64,000 nucleotides of DNA from Arenibacter sp. 6A1. GTDB taxonomy: Bacteria > Bacteroidota > Bacteroidia > Flavobacteriales > Flavobacteriaceae. Made by a program: the position numbers and the translations under genes. The notes beneath the pieces are model-generated. The model searched no databases. It worked only from the letters and a program-made list of their open reading frames with translations, and was not told the origin of the DNA. The stretch spans positions 62,001 through 126,000 of the forward strand of contig NZ_JAAXCQ010000001.1 in the NCBI RefSeq assembly GCF_012272855.1. The letters are read 5' to 3'. Of this stretch, positions 45,107 to 53,631 are shown piece by piece. The stretch's first letter is position 1. The number at the start of each line of letters is the position of its first letter.

Positions 45107-45147
45107 AAATAAGGTTTCTAGATTCATCAGAAACCTTATTTTTTTAC
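45107..45147 (+). terminator. Terminator of the lipoprotein array
   Basis: AAAATAAGGTTTCT pairs with AGAAACCTTATTTT across a nine-base loop, followed by more T. It closes the array before the next membrane protein gene. Confidence 0.85.
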
Positions 45148-45186
45148 TATATATGTACTTTGAAAACATACCGCATAAAATAAAGC

Positions 45187-45714
45187 ATGTTGAAATCGTA
45201 CAAAAACCTTGATAGTTCTCCCAAAAAAACGAAATCAAGAAGTATTCTTATAGGGAGTATCGTAGCTTTTGTTATCGCTATGACCCCATACTTATTCTAC
45301 CTTTACAAGTCAGCTCCCACTGGCAGCACCTTGGATTTTTACTTTTTCACCTACGAAAGCAAATACCAAGAAAGTATTTCCTTGGTCATGTGGTTTTTTA
45401 TGGTAAAATCCATTCCATTGCTATTAATGCTGATTTGGTTTTTCACATGCAAACATTGGTGGTACCATGTATTGCTGATTCCTATTGCAATGTTTTCTTT
45501 TCAAATTGTTTCCCTAATTTATGAAGACCGATATTTAGACGAAGTAGAGCTATACTGGTTATTACCTATAATGACCATAATAATTCCATTTGTTTATTTT
45601 ATACGTTTAAAGTTATTCGACAAACATGTTCTGGGTATTGACCTAGATGCCATGGACCAGGAATTAAACGCTTACAAGGAAAAGGAGCGTTTAGAAAAAG
45701 AAAAAAACGGCTAA
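45187..45714 (+). CDS. Four-helix membrane protein, conserved hypothetical
   Basis: A 175-residue protein with a basic N-terminus (SPKKTKSRS). Membrane segments are near residues 20-40 (ILIGSIVAFVIAMTPYLFYLY), 62-85 (SLVMWFFMVKSIPLLLMLIWFFTC), 90-110 and 122-145, and the C-terminal tail is charged and helical (YKEKERLEKEKNG). I recall similar proteins upstream of alanine dehydrogenase genes in flavobacteria, without a function. It lies 73 bases before ald. Confidence 0.6.
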   Translation: MLKSYKNLDSSPKKTKSRSILIGSIVAFVIAMTPYLFYLYKSAPTGSTLDFYFFTYESKYQESISLVMWFFMVKSIPLLLMLIWFFTCKHWWYHVLLIPIAMFSFQIVSLIYEDRYLDEVELYWLLPIMTIIIPFVYFIRLKLFDKHVLGIDLDAMDQELNAYKEKERLEKEKNG

Positions 45715-45787
45715 AGAAAAAATATCGTAATTTTGAATTTGGGAGGTTCCGGTATTTATCGGAATACTAAAGACTGAATTACAGCGT

Positions 45788-46987
45788 ATGATCCAACATT
45801 CCTCACCTTTTAGCAGACAACAGTTACTGCCTCAAGAAGAAACTTTAGAAACACTTAGGCAGAAAGGAGAACTGTTTATTGGGATTCCCAAGGAGAATCA
45901 ATATCAGGAAAAACGGATTTGCCTCACCCCAGATGCCGTTAACGCGATTACTGCTAACGGACATCGAATTTTAATTGAGTCCGGAGCTGGTGAAGGCTCC
46001 AATTATTCCGACATGGACTATACCGATGCCGGAGCAGAAATCACCAGAGACACCAAAAAAGTATTCTCCTGCCCTATCCTTTTAAAAGTAGAACCTCCTA
46101 CCCTTCACGAGATTCAATTGATGAATCCACAGAGCACCATTATTTCTGCTTTACAAATAAAGACCCAGAACAAAAAATATTTTGAAGAACTCGCTAAAAA
46201 AAGGGTAACCGCCATTGCTTTTGAATACATCAGAGACGAAGACGGTAAATATCCTGCCGTAAGATCGCTAAGTGAAATCGCCGGAATCTCCTCTGTTTTA
46301 ATCGCCTCCGAGATCATGTCTGCCACCAATAAGGGAAATGGCTTAATGTTCGGCAATATTAGCGGCGTTCCGCCAGTAGAAGTAGTCATCATAGGTGCTG
46401 GTACCGTAGGTGAATTCGCTGCCAGATCTGCCATAGGTCTTGGTGCTAATATTAAAATATTTGACAATTCAATCTCTAAACTGCGCTGTATACAGACCAA
46501 TTTAAAACAAACCGTATACACCTCTACTTTACAGCCTAAAAACTTACTAAAAGCCCTAAAACGGTGCGATGTAGCCATAGGAGCGATGAGAGGAAAAGAT
46601 CGCTCTCCGGTAGTCGTTACCAATACCATGGTAGAGCAAATGAAAAAAGGAGCCGTTATCATAGATGTTAGTATTGATATGGGAGGCTGCTTTGAATCTA
46701 GCGAGGTTACCACTCATGCAAAACCTATAATATCAAAATACGGCGTATTGCATTATGGAGTGCCTAACATCCCTTCAAGATACCCCAAGACCGCCTCCAT
46801 TTCTATAAGTAACATCTTTACTCCCTATTTATTGAAAATCGGCGAGGATGGTGGGTTTGAAAATGCCCTCCGATTTGACAAAGGTCTAAGAAACGGTTTG
46901 TATCTTTACCACGGTATATTAACTAACAAATCTGTAGGCGAATGGTTCGACCTTTCCTATAGCGACATTAATTTTCTTATTTTTTAA
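45788..46987 (+). CDS. ald: Alanine dehydrogenase
   Basis: An NAD-dependent enzyme of 399 residues that interconverts alanine and pyruvate plus ammonia. It has an N-terminal extension of about 30 residues compared with the Bacillus type. The AlaDH/PNT N-terminal domain has GIPKENQYQEKRICLTPD. The Rossmann domain has VVIIGAGTVGEFAARSAIGLGA. IDVSIDMGGCFESS and the NIPSRYPKTAS stretch match the AlaDH family. A four-base gap links it to the next gene. Confidence 0.88.
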   Translation: MIQHSSPFSRQQLLPQEETLETLRQKGELFIGIPKENQYQEKRICLTPDAVNAITANGHRILIESGAGEGSNYSDMDYTDAGAEITRDTKKVFSCPILLKVEPPTLHEIQLMNPQSTIISALQIKTQNKKYFEELAKKRVTAIAFEYIRDEDGKYPAVRSLSEIAGISSVLIASEIMSATNKGNGLMFGNISGVPPVEVVIIGAGTVGEFAARSAIGLGANIKIFDNSISKLRCIQTNLKQTVYTSTLQPKNLLKALKRCDVAIGAMRGKDRSPVVVTNTMVEQMKKGAVIIDVSIDMGGCFESSEVTTHAKPIISKYGVLHYGVPNIPSRYPKTASISISNIFTPYLLKIGEDGGFENALRFDKGLRNGLYLYHGILTNKSVGEWFDLSYSDINFLIF

Positions 46988-46990
46988 TTT

Positions 46991-47374
46991 ATGGCATTTT
47001 TAAAACGTTTAGGCTTCTTCATTTTCGGGCTATCCATTGGTTTAATATTTTTAACCGTATTTCTGAAGAAAAAGTCCGAAGAAACCGGTTCGGAATTTTG
47101 TTATTTCCCCAATTGCAGAGCTCTTAAAGATATTAGATCCAAAGACATATCGTATTCCGACGCAATAAACCAACTCATCCAAGAAAAACAATTGGACAGC
47201 ACCGATATCGATAATTTTTTACAAAATGGAGATGTCAATTTTAAAAGAAGCCAAACCAAGACCACTCCTTGCAAAACCTATATAATAGAAGGAACCCTAC
47301 GAGAAAAAGAAGCTGTCCTTACCGTAAAAAACTGCGCTAAAAAGGCTACCATAGAACGTATTGATCCCCAATAA
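46991..47374 (+). CDS. Small membrane-anchored protein, DUF4258-like
   Basis: A 127-residue protein with one N-terminal helix (LGFFIFGLSIGLIFLTVFL) and a soluble part: FCYFPNCRALKDIRSKDISYS, a helical piece, and a beta-rich end (CKTYIIEGTLREKEAVLTVKNC). I associate this with DUF4258 proteins of Flavobacteriaceae, with moderate certainty. It is probably co-transcribed with ald, which starts the pair. The function is unknown. Confidence 0.6.
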   Translation: MAFLKRLGFFIFGLSIGLIFLTVFLKKKSEETGSEFCYFPNCRALKDIRSKDISYSDAINQLIQEKQLDSTDIDNFLQNGDVNFKRSQTKTTPCKTYIIEGTLREKEAVLTVKNCAKKATIERIDPQ

Positions 47375-47391
47375 ACACATCAATTTCTATT

Positions 47392-47434
47392 AAAAAAGCG
47401 ATCCCGTTAAAAACATAACAGGATCGCTTTTTCG
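47392..47434 (+). terminator. Terminator after ald and its partner
   Basis: AAAAAGCGATCC pairs with GGATCGCTTTTT, with a partly paired interior CGTTA/TAACA, and a T-run follows. It faces the convergent proline dehydrogenase gene. Confidence 0.85.
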
Positions 47435-47494
47435 TTATATCGATTTTCGGCAATTTACTTATTCCACAAAAACCTTTTTATATTCTATAGAAAC

Positions 47495-48661
47495 TTACAG
47501 TTTACGACGACTGCGTTCTTTTTGCAACAAGGAAAGCTCTCTACTGGTTTGGCCAGCCACCGAAGTGTTTTCTTCTGCTCTTCTGATAAGATAAGGCATC
47601 ACATCTCGAACAGGCCCAAAAGGCAAGTACTTGGCTACCTTATACCCTCTGTCGGCCAAATTAAAAGATATATGATCGCTCATTCCGTACAATTGACCGA
47701 ACCAAACCCTATCGTCATCGACCTTTATATCGCGCTCTTTTAATTGCTCCATCAATTTATAACAACTGACTTCGTTATGGGTACCGGCAAACAAGGACAT
47801 CGTCTCTATATTGTCTAACATATAACTTATCACACTGTCAAAATTTTCATCTGTAGCCATTTTTGATGCGCAAATTGGGGTAGGATAACCTTTTTCTTCC
47901 GCTCTTAAGTTCTCCTTTTCCATATAAGCGCCACGAACCACCTTCATTCCAATAATATAATTGTGCTTCTTTGCATCTTCATGAAGTTTTTTCAAATATG
48001 CTAACCGATCCCAACGATAGGTCTGTAGCGTATTATATACAACAGCCTTCTCTTTGTTGTATTTCCGCATCATGTCTTCAATAAGCCTATCTGCCGCGTC
48101 TTGCATCCAACTTTCTTCCCCATCTATCAACAGGGAAATATCTAAGTCCTGAGCTTTTTTACAAACACGATCAAACCTATCTACGACCCGCTCCCACTCC
48201 TTAGTCTCGGCCTCAGTCAAGCTTTTTCCTGCACTTACCTTTTCATATAGCCCAAACCTACCAAATCCGGTCGGCTTAAACACAGCAAAAGGGATAGCCT
48301 CTTGTTCCTTGACAAAATCCAATATTTTTAGGGTTTTCTCAAAGCAAGCCACTAACTGACCTTCTTCTTCCTGCCCTTCCACAGAGTAATCTAAAATCGT
48401 AGAAACGCCTTTTTGATATAACTTCTCGGTTACCGACAAGCAATCTTCCTCATTAACTCCTCCACAAAAATGATCAAATACCGTCACCCGTATGAGACGT
48501 TCAACAGGCAGTTTAGCCTTAATTGCAAAATTAGTAACCGCTGTACCTATTTTAACTAATGGTTCATTTGCTATTAACTTAAATAAGAAATAGGCTCTTT
48601 CTAGTTCTGAGTCCGTTTTAAGAGCAAAAGCCGTTGCGGTATCCTCAAAAATATCCTTCAT
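47495..48661 (-). CDS. Proline dehydrogenase
   Basis: A stand-alone 388-residue FAD enzyme that oxidises proline to pyrroline-5-carboxylate, unlike the bifunctional PutA. It shows VFKPTGFGRFGLYEKV, DGEESWMQDAADRL, VYNTLQTYRWDRL, GMKVVRGAYMEKE, AGTHNE and the conserved YLPFGPVRDVMPYLIRRAEEN at the C-terminus. The partner P5C dehydrogenase gene is not adjacent. It is divergent from aroB. Confidence 0.93.
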   Translation of the reverse strand: MKDIFEDTATAFALKTDSELERAYFLFKLIANEPLVKIGTAVTNFAIKAKLPVERLIRVTVFDHFCGGVNEEDCLSVTEKLYQKGVSTILDYSVEGQEEEGQLVACFEKTLKILDFVKEQEAIPFAVFKPTGFGRFGLYEKVSAGKSLTEAETKEWERVVDRFDRVCKKAQDLDISLLIDGEESWMQDAADRLIEDMMRKYNKEKAVVYNTLQTYRWDRLAYLKKLHEDAKKHNYIIGMKVVRGAYMEKENLRAEEKGYPTPICASKMATDENFDSVISYMLDNIETMSLFAGTHNEVSCYKLMEQLKERDIKVDDDRVWFGQLYGMSDHISFNLADRGYKVAKYLPFGPVRDVMPYLIRRAEENTSVAGQTSRELSLLQKERSRRKL

Positions 48662-48683
48662 TTATACGAATTTTATAACGGGC

Positions 48684-48691
48684 CAAATATA
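48684..48691 (-). promoter_or_regulatory. Candidate -7 element of the proline dehydrogenase gene
   Basis: TATATTTG on the minus strand matches TAnnTTTG exactly, about 22 bases before the ATG. The nearest TTG upstream is 26 bases away, somewhat too far for a typical -33 element. Confidence 0.4.
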
Positions 48692-48756
48692 AGTACAGTA
48701 TTTGTATTCTTATCACACAAAATAGTGTTTATTTTGTGTTTCAAATTTTATTTCAA

Positions 48757-49818
48757 ATGAACTCTATAACAACACCGTCTTACGCCGTACATTTTAACCA
48801 AATTGCTTATGCGGAATTAAATAAACATCTGTCACAGTCCAAATACTCAAAGATTTTTATTCTAGTAGATGAAAACACCCATAATTACTGTTTGCCAACT
48901 TTTATGGCTCATATTAACGGGGATTATGATTTTGAAATTGTAGAAATTGAAGAAGGAGAAGTAAATAAGAATATACATACCTGTACCCAGGTTTGGGAGG
49001 TTCTCTCAGAATTGGACGCAGACCGAAAAAGCGCCATGATAAACCTTGGCGGAGGAGTCGTTACAGACTTAGGGGGCTTTGTGGCTTCTTGCTTTAAAAG
49101 AGGTATAGACTTTATCAACGTCCCTACCACCCTATTATCTATGGTAGACGCATCCGTGGGCGGAAAAACCGGAGTCGACCTAGGCCCTTTAAAAAATCAA
49201 ATTGGCGTTATTAATCAGCCACAAATGGTGTTGATCGTCCCAGAGTTTTTAAAAACACTTAATGAACGTCAATTGCAAAGTGGTTTTGCAGAAATGCTTA
49301 AACACGGACTTATTAGAGATGCGGCTTATTGGGAAAACTTAAAAACTGTTTTGGACTTTGAAAATATAGCTGATTTTATTTACACTTCGGTTACCATTAA
49401 AAACGAAGTCGTTTTACAGGACCCTACCGAACAAAATCTTCGTAAAATACTAAACTACGGACACACTTTAGGACACGCAATAGAATCGTATTTCTTGGAA
49501 AGCCCAAAGCATGATTTATTATTACATGGAGAAGCTATCGCTATTGGGATGATTCTAGAAGGATACCTTTCCTTTAAATTGACCGGCCTTCCAGCATCAG
49601 AATTAAATGACATTAAAACTACTTTTTTAGCCAGATACCAGAAAACCACCTTCACCAAAACAGACATAGACACTATTCTGACTTTATTGAAGTTTGACAA
49701 GAAAAATTCTCACGGCAACGTGAATTTTGTATTGCTAAAAAACATAGGAGAATGCGCAATAGATATCAAGGTTCCCGAAGACTTACTAAAGGAGGCCTTT
49801 GAATATTATGCAGAATAA
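48757..49818 (+). CDS. aroB: 3-dehydroquinate synthase
   Basis: 353 residues from the ATG at 48757 (a GTG at 48736 is in frame but less likely). This NAD and zinc enzyme makes dehydroquinate in the shikimate pathway. It shows NLGGGVVTDLGGFVAS, VPTTLLSMVDASVGGKTGVDL, KHGLIRD and the Zn His residues in LNYGHTLGHAIE and LLLHGEAIAIGM. No other aro gene is adjacent. Confidence 0.94.
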   Translation: MNSITTPSYAVHFNQIAYAELNKHLSQSKYSKIFILVDENTHNYCLPTFMAHINGDYDFEIVEIEEGEVNKNIHTCTQVWEVLSELDADRKSAMINLGGGVVTDLGGFVASCFKRGIDFINVPTTLLSMVDASVGGKTGVDLGPLKNQIGVINQPQMVLIVPEFLKTLNERQLQSGFAEMLKHGLIRDAAYWENLKTVLDFENIADFIYTSVTIKNEVVLQDPTEQNLRKILNYGHTLGHAIESYFLESPKHDLLLHGEAIAIGMILEGYLSFKLTGLPASELNDIKTTFLARYQKTTFTKTDIDTILTLLKFDKKNSHGNVNFVLLKNIGECAIDIKVPEDLLKEAFEYYAE

Positions 49819-50207
49819 ATACAACACTTTCAAGAGACGTGGATAGACCCCACACTACTGGGATATCTGGTTCCGATAAAACAATAGGAACCAGATATCT
49901 AAGCTAGTCACCAAAGACAAATAATCTCCAGTATAACTATTTTCAAACAAGCATTTAGCTTCATTAAAAATGACTGGGCACCAATAAAATCACTCCGACT
50001 GTTTTCTTAAAACTCAAAAGAAAATACATACCAAAAGCCGTGTTTAGAGTCCAAAACACCGAATATCTAGTGATATAGAGATTGCTAACAAACTCCTTCT
50101 AATACAGTTCTCCAGGCCGCTCTCTTTATTCCATAGGGAATCCCATAAGATTTCGAAAATCGATTTTATTAACTACACAATCACCACCAAGAAATCTAAT
50201 CCTTATA
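49819..50207. other. Intergenic region with a strong inverted repeat
   Basis: 389 bases between the convergent aroB and DinB-family genes. It contains the perfect 13-bp inverted repeat at 49862-49899 and otherwise no recognisable feature. Confidence 0.5.
49862..49899. repeat. Perfect 13-bp inverted repeat downstream of aroB
   Basis: GATATCTGGTTCC at 49862-49874 pairs with GGAACCAGATATC at 49887-49899 around 12 bases. No T-run follows, so it is not a classical terminator. It could be a transcript-end stabiliser or a binding site. Confidence 0.6.
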
Positions 50208-50729
50208 TTAGGCAGGCATATATTTTTGTTCCAAAATCAATTGATGGTGTTTTTGATGCCCACAGATCACAAAGCCTAAAACAGCAACACTCCACTTTAT
50301 ATTGCTTGCCGTTCCTTCACGTCTTAACATATCATCATCTAAACCAGAAAACAAGGAAATAGTAGCAGCCCTAACGGTTCTATATTCTTCTATTATACTC
50401 TTTTTACTCCTACTATTAGCATTACAATGCAGAACAAAATCATCTTGATCAAATCCGGGCAAAGAAGTTTTGTCATTCCGCAAAAACCGCAGGGCCCTAT
50501 ATTGAAAAACACGTTCGGCATCTATAACATGCACGAGCACTTCGGCAATTGTCCACTTCCCTTTACTGTAAGACGAAAAAAATAGATCACCAGGAATATT
50601 TTCTATAAAGGAAATAAATTCATCCCTACCATCCTTAAATAAATCCATCAATTGGTCGTCATTCAACAAGGACACATAAGAGCCATAAAACTCATTATAT
50701 ACCTCATCAGATAAATTAAACTTGTTCAT
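50208..50729 (-). CDS. DinB-family protein
   Basis: A 173-residue four-helix DinB/YfiT-like protein. The metal-binding histidines are in AEVLVHVIDAERVFQY and GHQKHHQLIL, and the middle has LPGFDQDDFV. Members include thiol-dependent transferases and stress proteins; the substrate here is unknown. It is downstream of the Lrp gene in the same orientation but separated by a terminator. Confidence 0.85.
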   Translation of the reverse strand: MNKFNLSDEVYNEFYGSYVSLLNDDQLMDLFKDGRDEFISFIENIPGDLFFSSYSKGKWTIAEVLVHVIDAERVFQYRALRFLRNDKTSLPGFDQDDFVLHCNANSRSKKSIIEEYRTVRAATISLFSGLDDDMLRREGTASNIKWSVAVLGFVICGHQKHHQLILEQKYMPA

Positions 50730-50742
50730 ACATGCCCTAAAT

Positions 50743-50779
50743 TAAAAAAATCCCAAACAAATAATTTGAATGGGATTTT
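50743..50779 (-). terminator. Terminator after the Lrp gene
   Basis: On the minus strand AAATCCCA pairs with TGGGATTT across a long AT-rich loop, then a run of seven T. It ends the lrp transcript before the DinB gene. Confidence 0.7.
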
Positions 50780-50799
50780 AAGTTATTATTCACCTATAA

Positions 50800-51279
50800 T
50801 TACATTTCGTTAAAAATAGTATGCATCAATCGTTTTTTGTCATTGATGCTTTCTTCTAGAGAAATCATCGTTTCCGTTCTGCTGATTCCATCGATATCAT
50901 CGATTTTAAAGATAATATTTTTAGCGTGATTGGTATCTTTTGCACGAATCTTGCAGAAAATATTAAACTTACCCGTGGTAATATGAGCAACAGTTACATT
51001 TGGTATCAAATTCAATCTTTCCAAAACAAATTTTGTCTGGTGGGTTTTTTCTAAGAAAATACCAACGTAGGCAATAAATGCATACCCAAGCTTTACATAA
51101 TCTAAAGTCAAGGAAGACCCTCTTATTATCCCGGCCTCTTCCATTTTCTTAACACGAACATGCACAGTACCGGCAGAAATCAAAAGTTTTTTTGCTATAT
51201 CTGTAAACGGTGTCCTAGTGTTATCTATTAACATATCTAGGATTTGGTGGTCTATTTCGTCTAATTTTACTTTACTCAT
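50800..51279 (-). CDS. Lrp/AsnC-family transcription regulator
   Basis: A 159-residue regulator with an N-terminal winged helix (LDEIDHQILDMLIDNTRTPFTDIAKKLLISAGTVHVRVKKMEEAGII) and a C-terminal RAM ligand domain (FIAYVGIFLE, VAHITTGKFNIFCKIRAKD, SRTETMISLEE). It senses an amino acid or related compound; the ligand is not predictable. It has its own consensus promoter. Neighbours do not reveal a target, although proline dehydrogenase and alanine dehydrogenase genes lie within 5 kb. Confidence 0.92.
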   Translation of the reverse strand: MSKVKLDEIDHQILDMLIDNTRTPFTDIAKKLLISAGTVHVRVKKMEEAGIIRGSSLTLDYVKLGYAFIAYVGIFLEKTHQTKFVLERLNLIPNVTVAHITTGKFNIFCKIRAKDTNHAKNIIFKIDDIDGISRTETMISLEESINDKKRLMHTIFNEM

Positions 51280-51297
51280 TAGTGTTTAGTTTAATTG

Positions 51298-51328
51298 CAA
51301 AAATAAAACAAAAACAAATTAAATTCAA
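51298..51328 (-). promoter_or_regulatory. Promoter of the Lrp gene
   Basis: TTG at 51328-51326, 20 bases, then TATTTTTG at 51305-51298, an exact -7 element. Transcription would start about 12 bases before the ATG at 51279. Confidence 0.65.
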
Positions 51329-51390
51329 TAAAACAATGTTTTTTTTATGAAAAATGTAACAGAATTAGGATTTTAAAAAAGTATTCCAAT

Positions 51391-52494
51391 TTATTTTAAC
51401 AACAAACAGACCTCTCCATACTTCTCCAACTCCTGTATGTCACTGTCATTTAAACAGTTAAATGTTTTATGCCCATACACACCTTCTAAGATACCTACAT
51501 CTTCCAAACTTTCTTTAAAAACAACCTCCCCGTTTATCAAGGTTTCTTTAAATAGAACCCCTGCGCTCTCCCCTTTTTTATATTTAGGATTAAAAAGATG
51601 AATGTTATTAATCAATACGTCATAATACAATTTATTATTGTTGGGGATTTGAGCATACTCCTTAATATTATAATTGTTTACTTCATTTTTAGCAATAACA
51701 TCCAAGGCCTTTTCTAGTGCTATGTAAATAAACCGTCTAGTTTCCTCTCTTTGATAATCATTTTTATAATGCCCTGCTTCAAATAAAATTGTAGGGGTAT
51801 TCAACATTTGGAAAGTATCCCCTATACAATTGCTATTAAACCCATCATCATATCTACCCACCTGACCAGGAATAATTTTCTGCAACTCCTGATTCATAGC
51901 CACAATTAATTTCATACTCATTCCTCTTGTCTGAGAAATACTTCGTTCTTCATCTTGAGCCGGGGCCAAAAAAGAAACCGTTGCAGGCATCGGTGTTTCT
52001 CCTACGTTAAAAATAGTACGCTGATCATGAAGGTTAAAACAAAAATCGGGATTAAACCCTTCGTACACATTTCTCAGTACGACACTTTCGGGCTGAGTTC
52101 TTTGCTGCGCATCTCTGTTCAAATCAACTTGATTTGCATTTACCCTAGTATAAGCTGCAGCCCCATCCGGATTTAAAATAGGGATTATTTTAATCGTACA
52201 GTTTTTAAGAATTGACAATGCTTTTTGTTCGTCGGTCTTCAAAAAATTCAGAAGATCTAAAACAGCTTTCGTAGTGGTAGATTCATTTCCGTGCATTTGA
52301 GACCACATTAAGATTTTAGTCCCACCATCACCTAAAGTTACCATTTTAATTTCTCGATCCTGAACAGACCTACCTATGGTTTCTACCTTAAAATCTCCTG
52401 GCAGTTTTCCTAAATACCCATCGATATCACTACCCACAACATACCTTCCTTTTATTGATTCCTCCTTTATAGCACTATACTTCTTCTGACTCAT
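51391..52494 (-). CDS. M14-family zinc carboxypeptidase
   Basis: 367 residues from the ATG at 52494. The frame is open from a TTG at 52536, but a -7 element lies there. The metal motif HxxE is in MWSQMHGNESTTTKA, the substrate-binding Asn-Arg segment is VDLNRDAQQR, the third ligand is in CFNLHDQRTIF, and the catalytic Glu is probably in PTILFEAGHYKND. No signal peptide is seen, so it may be cytosolic. It could release C-terminal residues or deacylate amino acids as in succinylglutamate desuccinylase relatives. Confidence 0.8.
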   Translation of the reverse strand: MSQKKYSAIKEESIKGRYVVGSDIDGYLGKLPGDFKVETIGRSVQDREIKMVTLGDGGTKILMWSQMHGNESTTTKAVLDLLNFLKTDEQKALSILKNCTIKIIPILNPDGAAAYTRVNANQVDLNRDAQQRTQPESVVLRNVYEGFNPDFCFNLHDQRTIFNVGETPMPATVSFLAPAQDEERSISQTRGMSMKLIVAMNQELQKIIPGQVGRYDDGFNSNCIGDTFQMLNTPTILFEAGHYKNDYQREETRRFIYIALEKALDVIAKNEVNNYNIKEYAQIPNNNKLYYDVLINNIHLFNPKYKKGESAGVLFKETLINGEVVFKESLEDVGILEGVYGHKTFNCLNDSDIQELEKYGEVCLLLK

Positions 52495-52521
52495 TACAAC
52501 CGTAAATTTATTAGCTAGCCA

Positions 52522-52529
52522 CAAAGGTA
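52522..52529 (-). promoter_or_regulatory. Candidate -7 element of the M14 gene
   Basis: TACCTTTG on the minus strand matches TAnnTTTG exactly and lies 28 bases before the ATG at 52494. The -33 element is weak. It supports the shorter start. Confidence 0.45.
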
Positions 52530-52743
52530 AGATCAAATTTAATTACATCTGTAACACCTATGATTTACTTTTGTAAACTTATAGCCGTCATGCGGACATG
52601 TTGATTTTTGTAAAATGTTACATTTGTATAAGCAAAAATAGACTCGATTAAACATACAACTTAATTAGTTCTATTTCAGTGCATTATATGTATTTATATA
52701 AAGTTTATAATTAATCATTAATTGTGATTTGGGATAATTTAAA

Positions 52744-52775
52744 TTGGTTTTATAATTGTAAATTACCTATTTTTG
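52744..52775 (+). promoter_or_regulatory. Promoter of the XRE regulator gene
   Basis: TTG at 52744-52746, 21 bases, then TATTTTTG at 52768-52775, an exact -7 element. The start site would be about ten bases before the ATG at 52792. Confidence 0.65.
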
Positions 52776-52791
52776 ACTATATTCAATTACA

Positions 52792-53184
52792 ATGGTAAAC
52801 ACTTCGGAATTCATTGAAAGACTAAATAAGGTGCTGGGGTTTTACGATCTTTCAGCCTCTGTTTTCGCGGATAAAATTGGCGTGCAGCGCTCTAGTATCT
52901 CCCATCTCTTATCGGGCAGAAACAAGCCTAGCCTAGAGTTTGTATTGAAGGTAATTTCGGCTTTTCCCGACGTAGACCTGTATTGGCTCTTAAACGGAAA
53001 AGGCTCCTTTCCTAGCCGATCGAAAACAAATGACACTGAAAAGAAAACCGTTGCCGCTCCAGAAATTCAGCCTAAAAAACCAATTCAGCAAAATGTTGAT
53101 CCTTCAGAAAAACACAAGACAATTGAAAAGATTATCATCTTTTATACAGACGGAAGCTTTAAAGCATACAATGAAAATGGTTAA
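52792..53184 (+). CDS. XRE-family helix-turn-helix protein
   Basis: A 130-residue protein with an N-terminal HTH (FIERLNKVLGFYDLSASVFADKIGVQRSSISHLLSGRNKPSLEFVLKVISAF), then DLYWLLNGKGSFP, a Pro/Lys/Gln-rich linker and a short C-terminal piece (IEKIIIFYTDGSFKAYNENG). This architecture with an IVxFYxDGSF-like tail is one I associate with flavobacterial regulators. The target is unknown. It is divergent from the M14 gene. Confidence 0.85.
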   Translation: MVNTSEFIERLNKVLGFYDLSASVFADKIGVQRSSISHLLSGRNKPSLEFVLKVISAFPDVDLYWLLNGKGSFPSRSKTNDTEKKTVAAPEIQPKKPIQQNVDPSEKHKTIEKIIIFYTDGSFKAYNENG

Positions 53185-53250
53185 ATAAATATTTTCTTTT
53201 TTCCCACATTCCGACTAGATAATCATCCTTAAATTCTTTATTTTGCAGGC

Positions 53251-53631
53251 ATGATAAATAAGATGTTTTTAGGTTTAGTTGTGCTACTTTTTGGCGCTAG
53301 CTCTTGCTACCAACCAGAGCGAAATTGTAAAAAATTTCAAAACGGAAAGTTTTCGTTTTCTACGGAAATAAACGGTGAAACCAAGACCACCATTTTTACT
53401 CGTGAAGACGCTATTGAAATTGACGAGTATGAAGGAAGAATAGACACCTCATCCGTAAGATGGATTAACGATTGCGAATATATCGTCAAAAAATTACATC
53501 CAAGAAACATGGCCGAAGAAAAATCTATTCACATGAAAATACTATCTACATCGGAAGATTCTTACACTTTTGAGTACAGCGTTGTAGGGAGTGCTAAAAA
53601 ATCGATAGGTACCGCTATCAAAATTCAATAA
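53251..53631 (+). CDS. Small conserved lipoprotein
   Basis: A 126-residue protein with a lipoprotein signal (MFLGLVVLLFGASSC, Cys19) and a beta-rich mature part: NCKKFQNGKFSFSTEING, TIFTREDAIEIDEYEGRIDTSSVRWINDCEYIVKKLHP. Homologues I recall carry the name DNA topoisomerase IV in databases; nothing in this sequence supports that, and the name probably spread from neighbouring parC/parE genes. The function is unknown. Confidence 0.7.
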   Translation: MINKMFLGLVVLLFGASSCYQPERNCKKFQNGKFSFSTEINGETKTTIFTREDAIEIDEYEGRIDTSSVRWINDCEYIVKKLHPRNMAEEKSIHMKILSTSEDSYTFEYSVVGSAKKSIGTAIKIQ

